Shown one piece after another: positions 45,701-58,892 of a DNA stretch of 64,000 bases (positions are counted from its first letter, which is position 1; each line of letters opens with the position of its first letter). This DNA is from Monosporascus cannonballus. Taxonomy: Eukaryota > Ascomycota > Sordariomycetes > Xylariales. Under the pieces are notes generated by a model. The model was not told the DNA's origin. It did not search any database and was given only the letters and a program-made list of their open reading frames with translations. The DNA is taken from NCBI GenBank assembly GCA_004154925.1, contig QJNS01000024.1, forward strand, positions 390,961-454,960. The letters are read 5' to 3'. The position numbers and the translations under genes were made by a program.

Positions 45701-46689
45701 TGAGCTAAATCAAAGATGCCCAGATTTATCCCACCCTTTCATGTATAGCTCACCACAGGACAGGTGGATTAGGACTTTGAGGGGTCTAGTGGAAGCTGTA
45801 CCCGTGGAGTCTACCAGGAATGCTTGTGACTTTTCTGACTGAGCACTTTATTCTTCGATAATCATTCGCACTAGCATTGCCTATCACACTTGGTAATAGA
45901 AACTTCTTCATTTATCTGGAAATTGTTGGGGAGTGGTTGCCCAAGGCAGCTTGATATGTATGAGACCCTTCCATCACACACTGAGGCATTTTCCTAACTC
46001 CTGATCAGAATGTGGTGTTACCCCTGTATATACATGTAAAACAACTGTAACAAAGAGAAAGCAATACCGAGGGTGGCTGTAGGTAGTCCCATAAAGGAGC
46101 TGAACTATTGGGGCTAAGACCGAGCTATCCATATCCAGATCAGCCAATCGTATCAACCGTTTTCTGTTGATTTGCAGCCATTCACATATATTCTGCCTTC
46201 AACATACCAAAGGTGCGTTGGCTGAAACGTTTGACTACTGAATTGACTCACGCGATACGATTTACGGATCTCAAACTGGATATGGGCTAGATTTCGCTAA
46301 GTCCGATAATATGGATGCATGAGGGTTGCCTGAGACTGCACATATTGAAACGCATGCACTAGAAAAGAAATAACTGGTTGTGCCTAGAGCGAATCCATCC
46401 GTGTAAAAGCTGTTGCTTTCACCTGATCCGTGATTGTTCCTGTGATAATCAAATAGACTTAATATCCTTTACGTTTACAAAGTTATCAGTACAGTAGCAT
46501 GGCCTTAGAAGAGGTAGCCAGAGGCCCCTTTTTGAAGGATTTTGTAAGCGGTCGACCAACGATGACGTCCCCGTAGGCAGAAATGTGAGTTAAGTCGCAA
46601 TGTTGCTTTATTACGGCATCTATTTTGTGCTGTAAGGGCCCTCACATCACATCCGAGCCTTGAATGTTGCTTGATGGCAGCCTGTCTAC
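45701..46689. other. Intergenic between BTB pseudogene and PKS relic
   Basis: Holds copy 2 of the dispersed repeat (45957-46140). The rest shows no recognisable gene; its right part may be badly decayed PKS sequence. Confidence 0.35.
45957..46140. repeat. Dispersed diverged repeat, copy 2
   Basis: Second copy of the segment at 25263-25480, same orientation, shorter by about 50 bases in the middle. The shared block near 46026-46050 includes ACATGTAAAACAACTGT. Confidence 0.5.
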
Positions 46690-47719
46690 TCATTATCACA
46701 CGATAGCGAACAAGCCGCGCTTGCTGGACGGTACCCGGATCTCACCGGGAGCCTAAATAGAACGGATCAACTGCTCGCCCACTGCGCACCCTGCCCGGTA
46801 AACACGCCTAGCATATGATTCATGGCCGTGGGGCTGGGGTTGAAACTGGTGCTCATCTTGGCGCCGGCGCTTCTATCTCACCTCGGCAAGCTTGACGTCT
46901 ATCTGGGATCTCAGCTGCTCGATAGACGTAGCCGAGAAAGTCACCTTGATCGGGAGTTGACTTCTTCGTGACTTCAGCGTCCAAGCAAGATCAGTAGCAT
47001 TAGCTTCATTACGGGCCTACAGATAGTCCGAGTATGCTTCGAGCTGGGTCGCTAGGGAAACGTGAGACATGGTGAGAAGACGAACGGAGTCAAAGGTGCC
47101 TGGTGGTAATTATACGCTCGTTGTGTCATCCACCTCTGTGTGCCCGCAGTACTCCTCCAGGATGGCGTGGGCATTACTGCCACCGAAAGCTACGGAAGAC
47201 AGTCGTTAATTACAGGTGTTTCCGGTGTGGACCACACCCCTTTACTTTTCCAAACCCCTTTTTCCATCCTTTGCTTCATATTTGACTTGCCAATATCCTT
47301 ACCGAAACTATTGGCACTGATGCGCCTAGGTACTCCTTTAGTGAGGTTTGGCCAGGCTCGCCGGCTTGTCGAGACATGCAAACCCTGGAAGAACGGCTGT
47401 ATGGCTGAGTTTAGAGGGTCGAATAGGAGATTCGGGGCGATGAACCCATTCTGAATTATGCGGCAGCCTTTAAGAAGGTCTGCTAAACCCACCATGCCCC
47501 CCGTGTGACCAATGATGGTCTTGATGGACTCTACATGCAGGTAATCACCGTAACCCCGATGTTGCCGACCGAAATAGGCACTGATCGCGGCAGCCTCCTT
47601 TGGGGTCGTCTGCCTATGTGCCGGTCCTATGTACTTCGAAAAACTGGGGCCGGTCCTGAGGGTTGTTCTGTGGGTCGAGTCTACCTCTCCCAGAGGTTTG
47701 GCGAATAAGCGTTACTTAA
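46690..47719 (-). pseudogene. HR-PKS relic, part 2: end of ketosynthase, linker, start of acyltransferase
   Basis: Read from 47719 downward, this continues the ketosynthase that breaks off at 58922. It begins VTLIRQT, then shows KEAAAISAYFG, LHVESIKTIIGHTGG, LADLLKGCRIIQNGFI and PNLLFDPLNSAI, which are KS motifs; the catalytic-His motif is altered to VHRTGT. A recognisable intron (47190-47302, GTAAGG...CGTAG) splits SF from AFGGSNAHAILEEY. The KS-AT linker follows (LATQLEAYSDYL, LAWTLKSRRSQLP) and then LGVFTGQGAQWA at about 46775-46810, the beginning of the acyltransferase. Stops and frame shifts occur throughout and nothing is recognisable below about 46.69 kb, so the gene is dead and truncated. 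The reducing type is inferred from motif style and the neighbouring trans-enoyl reductase. Confidence 0.8.
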
Positions 47720-47745
47720 GGTGGTGTTCGGGGCACTTCAACAAC
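47720..47745. repeat. Left terminal inverted repeat
   Basis: Starts GGTGGTGTTCGGGG. It pairs with the reverse complement of 58893-58918, which starts GGGCGTGTTCGGGG; two mismatches in 26. Confidence 0.85.
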
Positions 47746-50578
47746 TGATATTTATGGCCTGTGCCAACCCTGTTAATCAGCAAGACGTTAACGAATTTGC
47801 TGATGCTGATTTTTCCATTATTTTGAGTTTCGCTTTAGTCGGCTAATTTTAACGAACGGGCTTCGGCTTTAATTAGCCCTATTGCTTCGTAATGTAACTA
47901 AATCGTTACCATTTTTTGATATGTATGGTATTAAATATAATATTAATATCTTTATTTAATGGAATATAACGTATTCGAAAAAAAATCGAAAATATGTTAA
48001 TTAAAAAGAATTAATTTATTCGAAAAATAAAAGATATTAAAACACATTTGTAAAATAACTTAATTTCCTATATAAAATTAACGGTTAATACCAAAACCTT
48101 TTAGAATTCGAAATTTTCGCAAAAAAAAATTTTATTTTTAATATAATTATTATTTTATTAACGCAAATTATGGCAAAAAGCCTTTCGGGCTTATCAATTA
48201 TTATTTATATTCGATAATATTATATTAAAATTATTAAGGTTTTTATTAATTCTGAATTTTTTTAAATAAATTAAAGGCTAAACTTAATCGAAAATAATAA
48301 TTAATTATAAATGCGTTATTTGTAAATTTCGTATAAAGTAATAATATTTTTTAATTTATATTAAAAATAAAATAACGAAAAATTTAATATTCCGAATTAT
48401 GAGATTAAGGAATACGATTATTAAATTATAAGTAATAAATTAAACGTATAAGAAATTTCCGTCATAAAAAAATAAATAAAAAATAAATATAATTATTTTC
48501 AAAAAAGGATTTAAATATGGCTTATGTTAAAAAAAACAAATAATTTCGATTAGGATAAAAAGTTTTAAATTTTTATAATTAAGCCCGAAATATAAGAAAA
48601 TTATTTAAAAATTAATAATATTTCATATATTAAATTATATAATAATAATTAACTATTACTTAAATATATCCCGAAATAAGGGCTTTCCGATATAAAGCCT
48701 TAAAATACGTTAAGTTTTATAAAACCGTATTCGGGCTTTCCGTTAAAGCTAAAAACGAATAAGCTATTAGCTTTAAAAAGGATATTAATGCTATTATTTA
48801 TTCCGTTTAAAAATATTATAAGTTTTTTTTTCGCAAAAATCGGTTATTAATAAGAAAAACGATAATTCCGTCGAAAAGGCCGAAAATACCTTTGCGTCGT
48901 AATAAGTACGCGTCCGTTTTCGTAAGCGCCTTATTAACGATTTAAAAACGTAATGTAAAAATAAAAAACCTAAAAAACATAATAATTCGTTAATAAAAAA
49001 GCTTTAAATAAATTATTGAAGGGATAATTCGCAGTAAAAAATAACTTAAGGTATAAGATTAAATATAAAGCAGGCTTTCGAAATTCTTAATAATATTTAT
49101 ATTAATTAATTTAACGATAATACGTTATTTCGTATTCTCCGAGCTTAAATACGTAATAACCGCCTTATTATCATATTTTTTAATTTAAATAATAATTTAA
49201 AGTTTTAATAACTTAAAAGCTTTAAAAAAACTGGAGATACGGGCGGCAGGAATTACGCGCGTAACGAAAAAAAGGTACTTTATAATAATAATAGAAATAT
49301 TACGAATTTCTTAAGTATGGAAAATAACGGAAATAATAGAAATAATACGGATATAAAACTATAAAAATATTAAAAGTATTAAAGTTATAAAAGTGGTGAA
49401 AATGATAAAAGTAATAAAAATAATAAAGAAAATGGCGTAAAAAAGATTTTTTTTAAAATCAGTTTTTTCTTAGTTAATATATTCTATTATAATATAACAT
49501 ATAAGTTATCTGAATTTTAAAAATATTAAATCCCCATATAAAATAAATATATTTCGAATTTGGTAATTTTTAAATTATTATAACGAAAAAATTAAAAACT
49601 CTATTAAAAAACTTTTCGTACTTATTAATTAATTTATTATGCCTTAATATTAAGCCCTTTTTTTAATTAACTTATAATAATAATAACGTCTTTATTTCAT
49701 TATTTTCGCCTTTAATCCTTTTTAAATTTCTAATATGTATTCTATATTTCTTTCGCAATTTTATTACGATATTTTATAATAAAGAAATATACGCCGCTTT
49801 GCCTTTTTACGTACATAAAGTTATTTATTTAATTTTTATCGTTAATATAAGTTTTTTTATTTAATTTTATAAGTTTATTAAGGTTGATTTCGTCATAATT
49901 TAATAAAAAAGTTAAAAAGATTAACCGTAACGTAAATACTTTTTAATATAATGTTAACACGTAAATAAAATTCCTTTTTAAAAATTTTAAAAATATTTTT
50001 TTATTTGTCAAAAACTTTTTCAATAACATTTTATAACTGTATATATTTTAAATTATACAGTTTTTCCGACGTACGTAACTTTATTTTGGTTTATATTTAT
50101 TTTCGAAAGTAATATCGTATTCTGTAATACGGAATAAAGATTTGCCTGCCGGTAATATATCCAGTATCGCTAAGTAGATATTTATCCTTAGGGATAATAA
50201 GGTTATTACGATTAACCGTATTATTAAAAATTTTGCCGTTATTTGCAAAATCTATTTAACTTATTAATACGTAAATAAACTTTTTATCGAAATCATAAAC
50301 GGTTAAAATATTTGTTAATAATTTCCTTTTACGGTTTTTCTATACTTTTTATTTAAAGGTATTATTTTTAATTTTAATCTTAAAATAAAAGCCGTCGAAC
50401 GTTTTTATTACGTTAGCAAATTATAAAAAGAATTTCCCGTTATTTACGATTTTTCGATAAAAATAAATATTAACGGATTTAATAATAAAATAGATTAATA
50501 TTATAAAGGTATTTAAAATTTTATAAAACGAACGATAAATAATAATATTATTTTTTATAAAACAATCTGCCGCGAATT

Positions 50579-50994
50579 TGTTACAGGAACAGGGGTTCCT
50601 GTCTTAAGGAGGCCAACCTTTAAGGCCTAGCGTAGAACCGCCACGGCTAAACTCCGGAAGGGAGTTCTTGGCCCAGACGATATGATCTAGGAGATCTGAT
50701 GGATTAATCAGATCACATAAATTACATAAATCCACGATACACTTACTTTAGGAATTAGGATATATAATAAATCGGTCTTTTATATAAATAATACCTACTT
50801 AGTTTCGCTCCTTAATTATTAATTTAAGCTTTTAATCCAAAAGCAATTATACCATTTTTTAATTAAAAAAAATTCTTAAACCTTTTTAACGAATAAATCA
50901 TTAAATTATTTTTCGCCTTATTATTACTTACAAATTAAAACCTTTTTCGGATATTGCTTATATCTCCAAATAAATATATAATAAGTTCGTTATA
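50579..50994 (+). repeat. Left LTR
   Basis: Aligns base by base with 57810-58227; differences are mostly C/T or G/A. It starts TGTTACAGGAACAGG and ends GTTCGTTATA. Confidence 0.85.
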
Positions 50995-52141
50995 TTTTAA
51001 TAATTCCTTAATTAATAACTAACGAATAATTTAAGGCCTAATTAAATATAAGTTTTCTTAAATTTAATAAAAACGATATTATAGGATAACGTTTAAAAAA
51101 TAAATAATATATTTAATCCCCGTTATTAATTAATAAAGGATTAATAATTAGATTAAACAATTTACCCCTTATTAAAAAAGTTCTTTAACTAATTAATAAT
51201 ATGGCACCCCTTATTATTAGATCTCAGGGAAAACCATTTTTGTAACCCAGATAACAACTTACCCCGGCCCTTAAGGACACCATCGAGGTCCAGGGAAAAA
51301 AGTTAGAGGAGAAGGTAATTAAAAAAAGGGCTAAGGAAAAATATGAGGCCGAAGTCCTAAAGGAAAAAAAAAAGAACTTATTATAGAAAAAAAATTAGAC
51401 CTCCTGGCACAAAAAATCAAAAGCCTAAAAGAAAAAAATATTCAGCTCGCCAAAAGAAAAAAACCGGCCTTCCCTTAGTTCGGTTCCGCCAGAAAACGAA
51501 ATTAAGGAAATAGGTTTCGACCATTTTCGGAACAAATATTAAAAAGAATTTCGACTTTGCCATTATTTGGTGCGAATTAAATCCGTAAAAAAACCATTTC
51601 ACCTCCTAGCTATTAAGGAATACCAGATATCAAAAATTACAAACTAATTTCCCCTAAACCTTATAATAAATTTACGGATATAAAAGAATTTCTGGTGCAA
51701 ATTAAATTTTACCTTAAGTTCTATAAAAATTCTTTAACGAAAAATTATTAAAAGGTAATAGTTATCTTTTAATTACTTATTAAAAAAGTTTTCCTGTAAT
51801 TTGAACTTATTATGAAAAATTACTTACAAAATTATTTTAACGAATTTTCGGATATAACCAATTACATTTTTAGCAAATATAAATATTTCGAAAAAAAATA
51901 AAAACCTTATTTAGAAATTTAAATAAAAAATAACATATAATTAAATAACTTTATTTTCTCCGTTAAACCAAATTAACGTCTAAATATATAACCAAATTTA
52001 ACCGTTTAACAATTATTTTAAATCTGTCAAAAAATGCGTTATTTTATTTTTATTATAACGGCTTAAAATCGTAAGTTAAAAATAAGATATACATAAAACC
52101 TAAAATAAAATCTTTTACAAAATATACCGACAAGGTTATTA

Positions 52142-52408
52142 TTGCCGATCGCCGTACTTTTAATCGGTATTTCGAAAAAAAGGGAACTGGCAGACGAAAT
52201 AGCGACAAAAATATCAGTAACCGAATTAAAAAAGATAAAGGCAAGCCTTAAAAAAAAGCAAATACCGTTTCGAAAAAGCCCAAAAAAAAACAAATTTAAA
52301 GTAAAATATTTTAACTGTAACAAAAAAAGGTACTTTAAAAGCAAATATTACTCTCTTACAAAAAGGAATTCCAAAAAATTGTTTAATTTTAAAAAAAAGT
52401 TAAAATAA
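52142..52408 (+). pseudogene. Gag remnant with mutated zinc knuckle
   Basis: An 88-residue lysine-rich open stretch containing KYFNCNKKRYFKSKYY. Gypsy Gag proteins have C-x2-C-x4-H-x4-C here; the first and last Cys and the His have become Tyr and a Gly has become Arg, all explained by G-to-A changes of the kind RIP causes. The zinc knuckle would normally bind the element's RNA. Confidence 0.55.
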
Positions 52409-52977
52409 TTAAACAGGAAATAAATAATAAGGTAAAAAAAAAGGAAAAAAAATTAACTCGATTTCCTTCTAACCAGATTTTATTATTGCTATAACTATTT
52501 AAATCCAAAACGATATCCCAAAATACGAAAATTATTTTATCTACCAGAACTTTAAGATTAAAACCTATAAAGACCACCTAGGATAAACGGCTTCTAAGAT
52601 AACCATGGCGTTAAAATATTATTATTATTTCGAACCGTCTTAATATAAAATGCACGACGAAAACGGTTAATTTCAACCCGACGTTAATAACTATAAACAA
52701 TTATCCCCGGAACTTTATAAATTCCCAAAATATTCGGTACATGCCGAAAACCCCAAATCGAACCCTTACGATCTGCTGTATTTTACCATTTATTACCGCA
52801 ATAACTATCTCGCTTATCTTAAAGCAAAAAAAGATAACAACTTTTGGCCTGGATAAAACGAAAAAATATTTACCGAGCCTGATAATAAATGCAGGTACAT
52901 AAAAACTCCCCGATAGCCAAAATACCTTAGGTTTTGTTATTTACATCTTAATTTAAAACAGAATTAAAAGGCCATAT

Positions 52978-53405
52978 TGTAACGAACCTGTCATACATCC
53001 ACCTGGAGGTATGAGCAGTATCCGAAAAGGGTCTTGATTTGCAGGTAACAATAAGGCGAAAAATAATTCAATATGTTCGTTAAAAAGATTTTAAGGTATT
53101 TTTCTCTTAATTAAAAAATAGTACAATTACCTCTGGCTAAAAGCTTAGATTAATAGCTAAGGAGCAAAAAACTAAGTAAATGGCTATTTATATAAAAGAT
53201 CCAAACCTTATATATCTTTCTTATCTTTTATGTTTCTTATGGTTTCTGGGGATCTCGAGAAACCATGGTGTCTGTCCACGAATCTCCTAATATCTTTGGA
53301 GATTGACAGAGACCCGAGGTTTATCCGATGGAAGGTGGAGATCCCGAGCGTCTCCAACTTCCTGGGCCTCCTTTGGGCCTAGTGGAGTCCCTTCTGAACG
53401 TAACA
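52978..53405 (-). mobile_element. Solo LTR nested in the Gypsy element
   Basis: A 428-base segment with minus-strand ends TGTTAC...GTTACA and a perfect 5-base duplication CATAT on each side (52973-52977 and 53406-53410). Its 3' half matches the 3' half of the surrounding element's LTRs in reverse orientation (for example GCTCCTTAGCTATTAATCTAAG and ACCTGCAAATCAAGACCC), while its 5' half is different sequence of near-normal base composition. So it belongs to a related but distinct family. No internal retrotransposon sequence remains. It separates Gag from Pol of the host element and is clearly less RIP-mutated in its 5' half. Confidence 0.85.
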
Positions 53406-54399
53406 CATATCGTAAGAATACTTATATTACGCCTTAACGTTTTGTATTTAATACGAGCTCCTAAATATGGGAATACCTTTTTCGAAAGTATACCTTTCCG
53501 ACTTTATGATTTAAAAGGTATAAAACCAAAGGATAAATTAAAAAAAAAATAATTATTTTCGGATGCCAGTTAAGCAGAAAAAAATAATATAAATATATAA
53601 ATAACTATTATACCAAGTATGCGACTAAAAAAGCTCGAAAATAAAAACGCCTCCTTATAAATAAATTACGTTAATCAAAAAAACGATAAAGGTTTTCGAA
53701 GGTAAAATATTAAAAAACCTTATTATATAAAACCTTATACAAAGCAACCAAAAAATACGTAATTAAATTAAAATTCTTTTTTGATATAAAAGCAAAACGT
53801 TTAAAGTTATAATCGACTTAAAAGCCGAAAAATTTTTTATTTTTCCTATAATTGCAGAAAAATATTAGATTTCTTAAAAATATAAATTAAAGATTTATAA
53901 GTTACGTATAATAAACGAAAACCTATTTACGTATAAAAACGGCCGAATTTTTCGAAAAATTAAAAAATTCCCAGTATAAATTTAAAGATATTAAAAACGG
54001 ATTTCGCTGGATATTGCCGATATTTCCGGATACGATATTATTTTGGAAATGCCATAATTCAGATTTAATAATTTACGTATTAACTAAAAGCATTAAACAT
54101 TTTTATAAAAAAATAAATTACTTAAAAAAACTATTAATAAATTTATTATATAATTAAGGAAGTACAAATTATAAATCAAATTTCCACAGTATTACCTAAG
54201 TATCGACGATTTAAAAAATTATTTAAGGATAAAAAAAATTACGAATTACTATTATATGGTTAATAGGATTATAAGATATCTATCAAAAAAATATTATCCT
54301 AAACTTCATAAAATTTACCACATAAACCTTAATAAATTAAAAGCTTTATAAAAAATATTTAATTTAACTTAAAAAAAGAATATATTTAACTTTTTGATT

Positions 54400-54960
54400 T
54401 TTTCGTTAAATACCCCGTCCTTATAATACCAAAAACTAAAAATAAAAAATAAAAAATTAATAAAAACGGAAATTTGGTTTTCAAAAAAATAATCGATTAC
54501 AAATAATTAAATAATATTATAATTAAAAATGGATATCCTTTAACTCTTATAAGTACGTTAAAAGAAAACGTTAATAAAGCAAAATAATTTACCGTATTCG
54601 ACCTCCGGAACGGTTATTACCGTATTAAAATGGCCAAAAAAGAAAAATGAAAAACGGCGTTTAGAACAATATATGGATTTTACAAATACCGAATAATACC
54701 TATAGGACTTATTAATACCCCTACCAATTTCCAACGCCTAGTTATAATTACGCTTAAAAAATTTCTGGATAAGTTTATATTCGTCTATCTCGACGATATC
54801 CTCATCTACTTCGAAACTTTGGAAAAGCACAAAAAACAAATCGTCCAAGTACTCTAAATATTAAACAAAGCGAATATCCGAGTTAACCCAGTTAAAAATA
54901 TATGGCATACGCAGAAACTAGATTTTCTAGGATACATTTGTACCTCCGGCCAAATTCAGA
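54400..54960 (+). pseudogene. Reverse transcriptase remnant
   Basis: Blocks GFYKYRIIPIGLINTPTNFQ and FVYLDDILIYFETLEKH are readable near 54675-54830; the YLDD catalytic motif survives. Several in-frame stops lie before and after. This places the element in the Ty3/Gypsy group. Confidence 0.75.
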
Positions 54961-55858
54961 TTTAACGCTTTAAGATAAAAACAATTAAAAACTGGTTTAT
55001 CCCTAATAAGACGACCGTTATAAACATCCGGCAAATCTTAAGATTTACGGATTACGTATACAATCTAATTAAGGGATACGAAAATATAATTAAACCGTTA
55101 ACGAAACTTACTATTAAAAAATATATAAGAAAAAAGTTTAAATTCCCAAAAAATACGAAAAAAATATTTCAGATTTTAAAAAATATAATTACCAGCGGAC
55201 CTATAATAAAATTACTTAATGCCAATAAAAAAACGCCTAAAAATAAATATTTCAAAATACGCATTAAATACCGTCCTAAAATAATTAAAAAATAACGGCA
55301 AATAATACCTAATAGCATATTATTTAAAAGTATTCAAAAATACAAAATTTAAATATTTAATTTACGAGAAAAAATTATTGGCAATCGTTAACGCTTTTAA
55401 AGAATAAGAACCTTTCCTTAACGGAACGAAAAAACCCTTTAATATTTACTTTAATTACAAAAACCTTACTCGATTCATAAAAACGCAAAAACTAAACAAA
55501 AAATATAAGACTTAAATAATTTTCCTATTAAGATTTAATTTTAAAATATATTACATTAAAGGAAAAAAATATTTAGGCGGATATTCTTAGTCGCAAAGGC
55601 GATTACGATTCCAAAATTCCCAAAAGAAATATGCAAATATTATAATACAATCAGAATAAAATAATACAATTATGCAAAATCTTAAAAAAGCTATTTCCCG
55701 AATTTTTGATACGGTTCCGAAATTTCTATAACAAGGAAGAATAAAAAAAGGTTTAATAACTAAAAGGACAATTAAAAAACCAATTACTGTACTATAACAA
55801 AATTTTTATTCCAAAGGATTAATAAAAACAATTTATTAAAAAGTTTTATAAAAATTTA

Positions 55859-56305
55859 TTGCACGAATATCAAGAAATTTTTAAAATTATTAAACGGTTA
55901 CAAAAAAAGTATAATTTCCCTAAGCTACGCCGTATAGTTAAAACAATTATTAAAAACTACAATATTTGCAATAAGGCTAAGGCAGCACGCCATAAGCCTT
56001 ACGGACTATTGCAACCTACTAATATTTCTAATAAAACATGGAATACTATAACTTGGAACTTTATTATTAGCCTTTTTCCATTTAAGGACTTAATTACTGG
56101 AGTCGAATATGACGGAATTTGGGTAATAATCGACAGACTTACCAAGTATAGGTACTTTTTATCTTTCAAAAGGAACGTAACGGCAAAACAGTTAATTTAC
56201 GCCTTTATTAAATATTATCTGAATAAATATGGAATACCAGAAAAAATCATTTCCGATAAAGATACGCTTTTTACTTTAAAATTTAATATTAATTTTTTTA
56301 AGTAA
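55859..56305 (+). pseudogene. Integrase remnant
   Basis: A 148-residue open stretch with an HHCC-like N-terminus (RIVKTIIKNYNICNKAKAARH), then LITGVEYDGIWVIIDRLTKY (first catalytic Asp region) and YGIPEKIISDKDTLFT (second Asp region). The catalytic Glu region beyond is broken by stops. Confidence 0.75.
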
Positions 56306-56789
56306 ATTAACGTAAAACTTAAGTTCTTAATAATTTATTATCCCTAAATAAATAACTAAACCGAAAAACTAAACTAAATTTTGGAATAATATTTCCGAAA
56401 TTATGTTAATTATTAATAAAATAATTAGGTAAACTTTTTACCAGTAGTACAAATCGCTTATAATATATTTATTAACGAAAATATAAGCGTATTTCCTTAT
56501 ACAGTTATATACGGGCATAAAGCAAAAACAAAAAAACCTAAATAACCGCTTAACAAAGTACCAAAAATTATTACAATTACTTTAAAAGCAAAAATATTAA
56601 TTACAAAAATCAAGACGATCTAAGTTCGTTTTTAAAAGAAATTATAATTCCTTTAATAACGAATAATTTAATATTATAACCAACAAAAATTAAAAAAATA
56701 ATTTTAACGAAAGAAAATAAAGTTTACTTATTACGCCAAAAACAAAACGCAATTTTAAATATTTTACAAATCAAAATAAAAAAACCCAG

Positions 56790-56930
56790 TAATAAGCTTA
56801 ATTTCAAAAAACTTGGCCCATTCAAAATTGAAAAAATTATTTCCAAAATTAATTATTAATTATCGCTACCCAAAAATATAAAAATACATTCCGTTTTTTA
56901 TATTTTTTTTGCTAAAACTAGCACTTAAAA
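56790..56930 (+). pseudogene. GPY/F module after integrase
   Basis: Reads KLGPFKIEKIISKI, LPKNIKIHSVFYIFF, matching the GPY/F domain found after integrase in chromoviruses and related Gypsy elements. A following chromodomain could not be identified. Confidence 0.5.
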
Positions 56931-57809
56931 ACGCCCCGTTAAAAACAAATCTGGAATTCGAAAAAAATTCTGATAAATACGAAATCGAATAAATATTAGA
57001 TTTTAAAATAATTAAAAATAAAATCCAATATTTAATTAAATAGGAAAAATACTTACATAAAGAAAATACTTAGGAACTACTTAACCATTTAACGAATACA
57101 ATAAACTTAATTAAGATGTTTTACTGCCAAAATCCTAACTAACCGTTTCTAGTATAACTAAGGTTGCAAACGATAACGGTCCCTTACTTAAATCCAACCC
57201 TGCGGCGTTCCAATCGAAAAAAATAAATATTTCCGTAATAATATCTATTTCGGAAACAAACTGTACCTGCTTTATTTCTATACGTTACTGCTTTTCCTCC
57301 AATTTTTTCTATTCCTTTAATTAATTTATTTTATAATTTTCTTTCAAAATAACAAAAGTTTTTTTTTGCAAAATATCTTGTTAAAAACGCAAACGTTTTA
57401 ATCGACCCAAAAGTTTTATTAACTTATCCTCCATTTCGCGCTATTTTTTTTATAAGCGTTTACGCTTTTCCCTGATTTTCATTAGGGAATTTATGTTTAA
57501 TATGTTATAAGCTGAACGTTGGCGATAGGTATAATAATTATAACTTGGAATATTTACTACGTAAAAGCAATCGAATTCCCCAAAACGAATATAATTTGAA
57601 TAGGCAATAACTTTGGAGCCAAATTTCTCGTTAAAATTCGCACGGTTATCGCGCGTTTCGCGTTAATTTAATCGAGGTTTTTTTTTCTTTTTAAATACGG
57701 CCTGTTATAATAAAATTAACTAAAACTTTTTCAACTTTTTCTAATAAAATAAAGCGGCAAACCTACGGTTTTTATCTTTAGGATAAAGATTCTTAAAAAA
57801 GGGAAATAA

Positions 57810-58227
57810 TATTATAGGAACAGGAGTTCCTATTTTAAAAAGGCCAACCTTTAAGGCCTAACGTAAAACTGCTACGACTAAATTCCGGAAAAAAGTTCTT
57901 AGCCCAGACGATATAATTTAGAAGATCTGATAAATTAATCAAATCATATAAATCACATAGATCCACGATATATTCATTTTAGGAATTAGGATATATAATA
58001 AATCGGTTTTTCGTATAAATAACACTTACTTAGTTTCGCTCCTTAACTATTAATCTAAGCTTTTAATCCAGAGGTAATTATATTGTTCTCTAATTAAAAG
58101 AAAAGTCCTTAAACCTCTTTGACGAACAAACCACTGAATTATTCCTCGCCCTATTATTACCTGCAAATCAAGACCCTTTTCGGATACTGCTCATACCTCC
58201 AGGTGGATATATGACAGGTTCGTTAAA
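57810..58227 (+). repeat. Right LTR
   Basis: Starts TATTATAGGAACAGG and ends GACAGGTTCGTTAAA, followed directly by the target duplication GAATT. Confidence 0.85.
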
Positions 58228-58892
58228 GAATTAAACGGAAAAACCTTAAGCTATAATATAAAAAAAAATTATCATTTTTTCGTTTATCGAAATCCGTAAC
58301 GTTTTTAAGCCCGTATTTGTTAATAATTAATTACATAACGCATAATATACATTTTTCTTTATTTTTATAATTTTTTAAAAGTAATTATTAATTAAATATA
58401 ATATTTTAAATATATATATAACGCTTATTAAATTATTAATATATACTTTTATACGGCGTTAAAAATTAAAATTAATAATTACGAAAATAATAACGAAAAT
58501 AATTAGTTATTTCCGTTAAAAACGGCGTGTTTTTCGCGTTTTCCGTATTATTACCATAATTTTTAATTATAAAAAACGTTAAATTCTATTACGAAATTAC
58601 AAAATAATAATTACGGAAATTTAAATTTATGGCGTTATTAAGATATATAATTAAAAGGATAACTTAAAACTAAAGTAAGGTTTTTAACGTAATTTATACG
58701 TTATTTATTAGCAACTTTAATACCTTAAAGGTTATTAAAGTTAAAATAAAGGAAAATCAATATATTAATTAAATATGATTCGTTTAAGCCCGCCAAAAAA
58801 TCAGTAATTTTCAGTAGAAAAAAAGTGGGAATGCTAATATTGATGGATACGAACGGATTGCTGAAGATAATGTTGATTCCCTATAAATACGG

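Larger units (their letters stand above)
50579..58227 (+). mobile_element. Ty3/Gypsy LTR retrotransposon, RIP-degraded
   Basis: A 7.65 kb element with two LTRs of 416 and 418 bases and a perfect 5-base target duplication GAATT (50574-50578 and 58228-58232). LTR ends are TGTTAC...GTTA(T/A)A, the right copy having TATTAT at its start through G-to-A change. Internal order on the plus strand is Gag zinc knuckle (about 52.3 kb), reverse transcriptase (about 54.4-55.0 kb), integrase (about 55.9-56.3 kb) and a GPY/F-type module (about 56.8-56.9 kb), the Gypsy order; the last module suggests a chromovirus. All frames are broken by stops and the whole element is TpA-rich. A younger solo LTR sits inside at 52978-53405. 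Confidence 0.88.
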
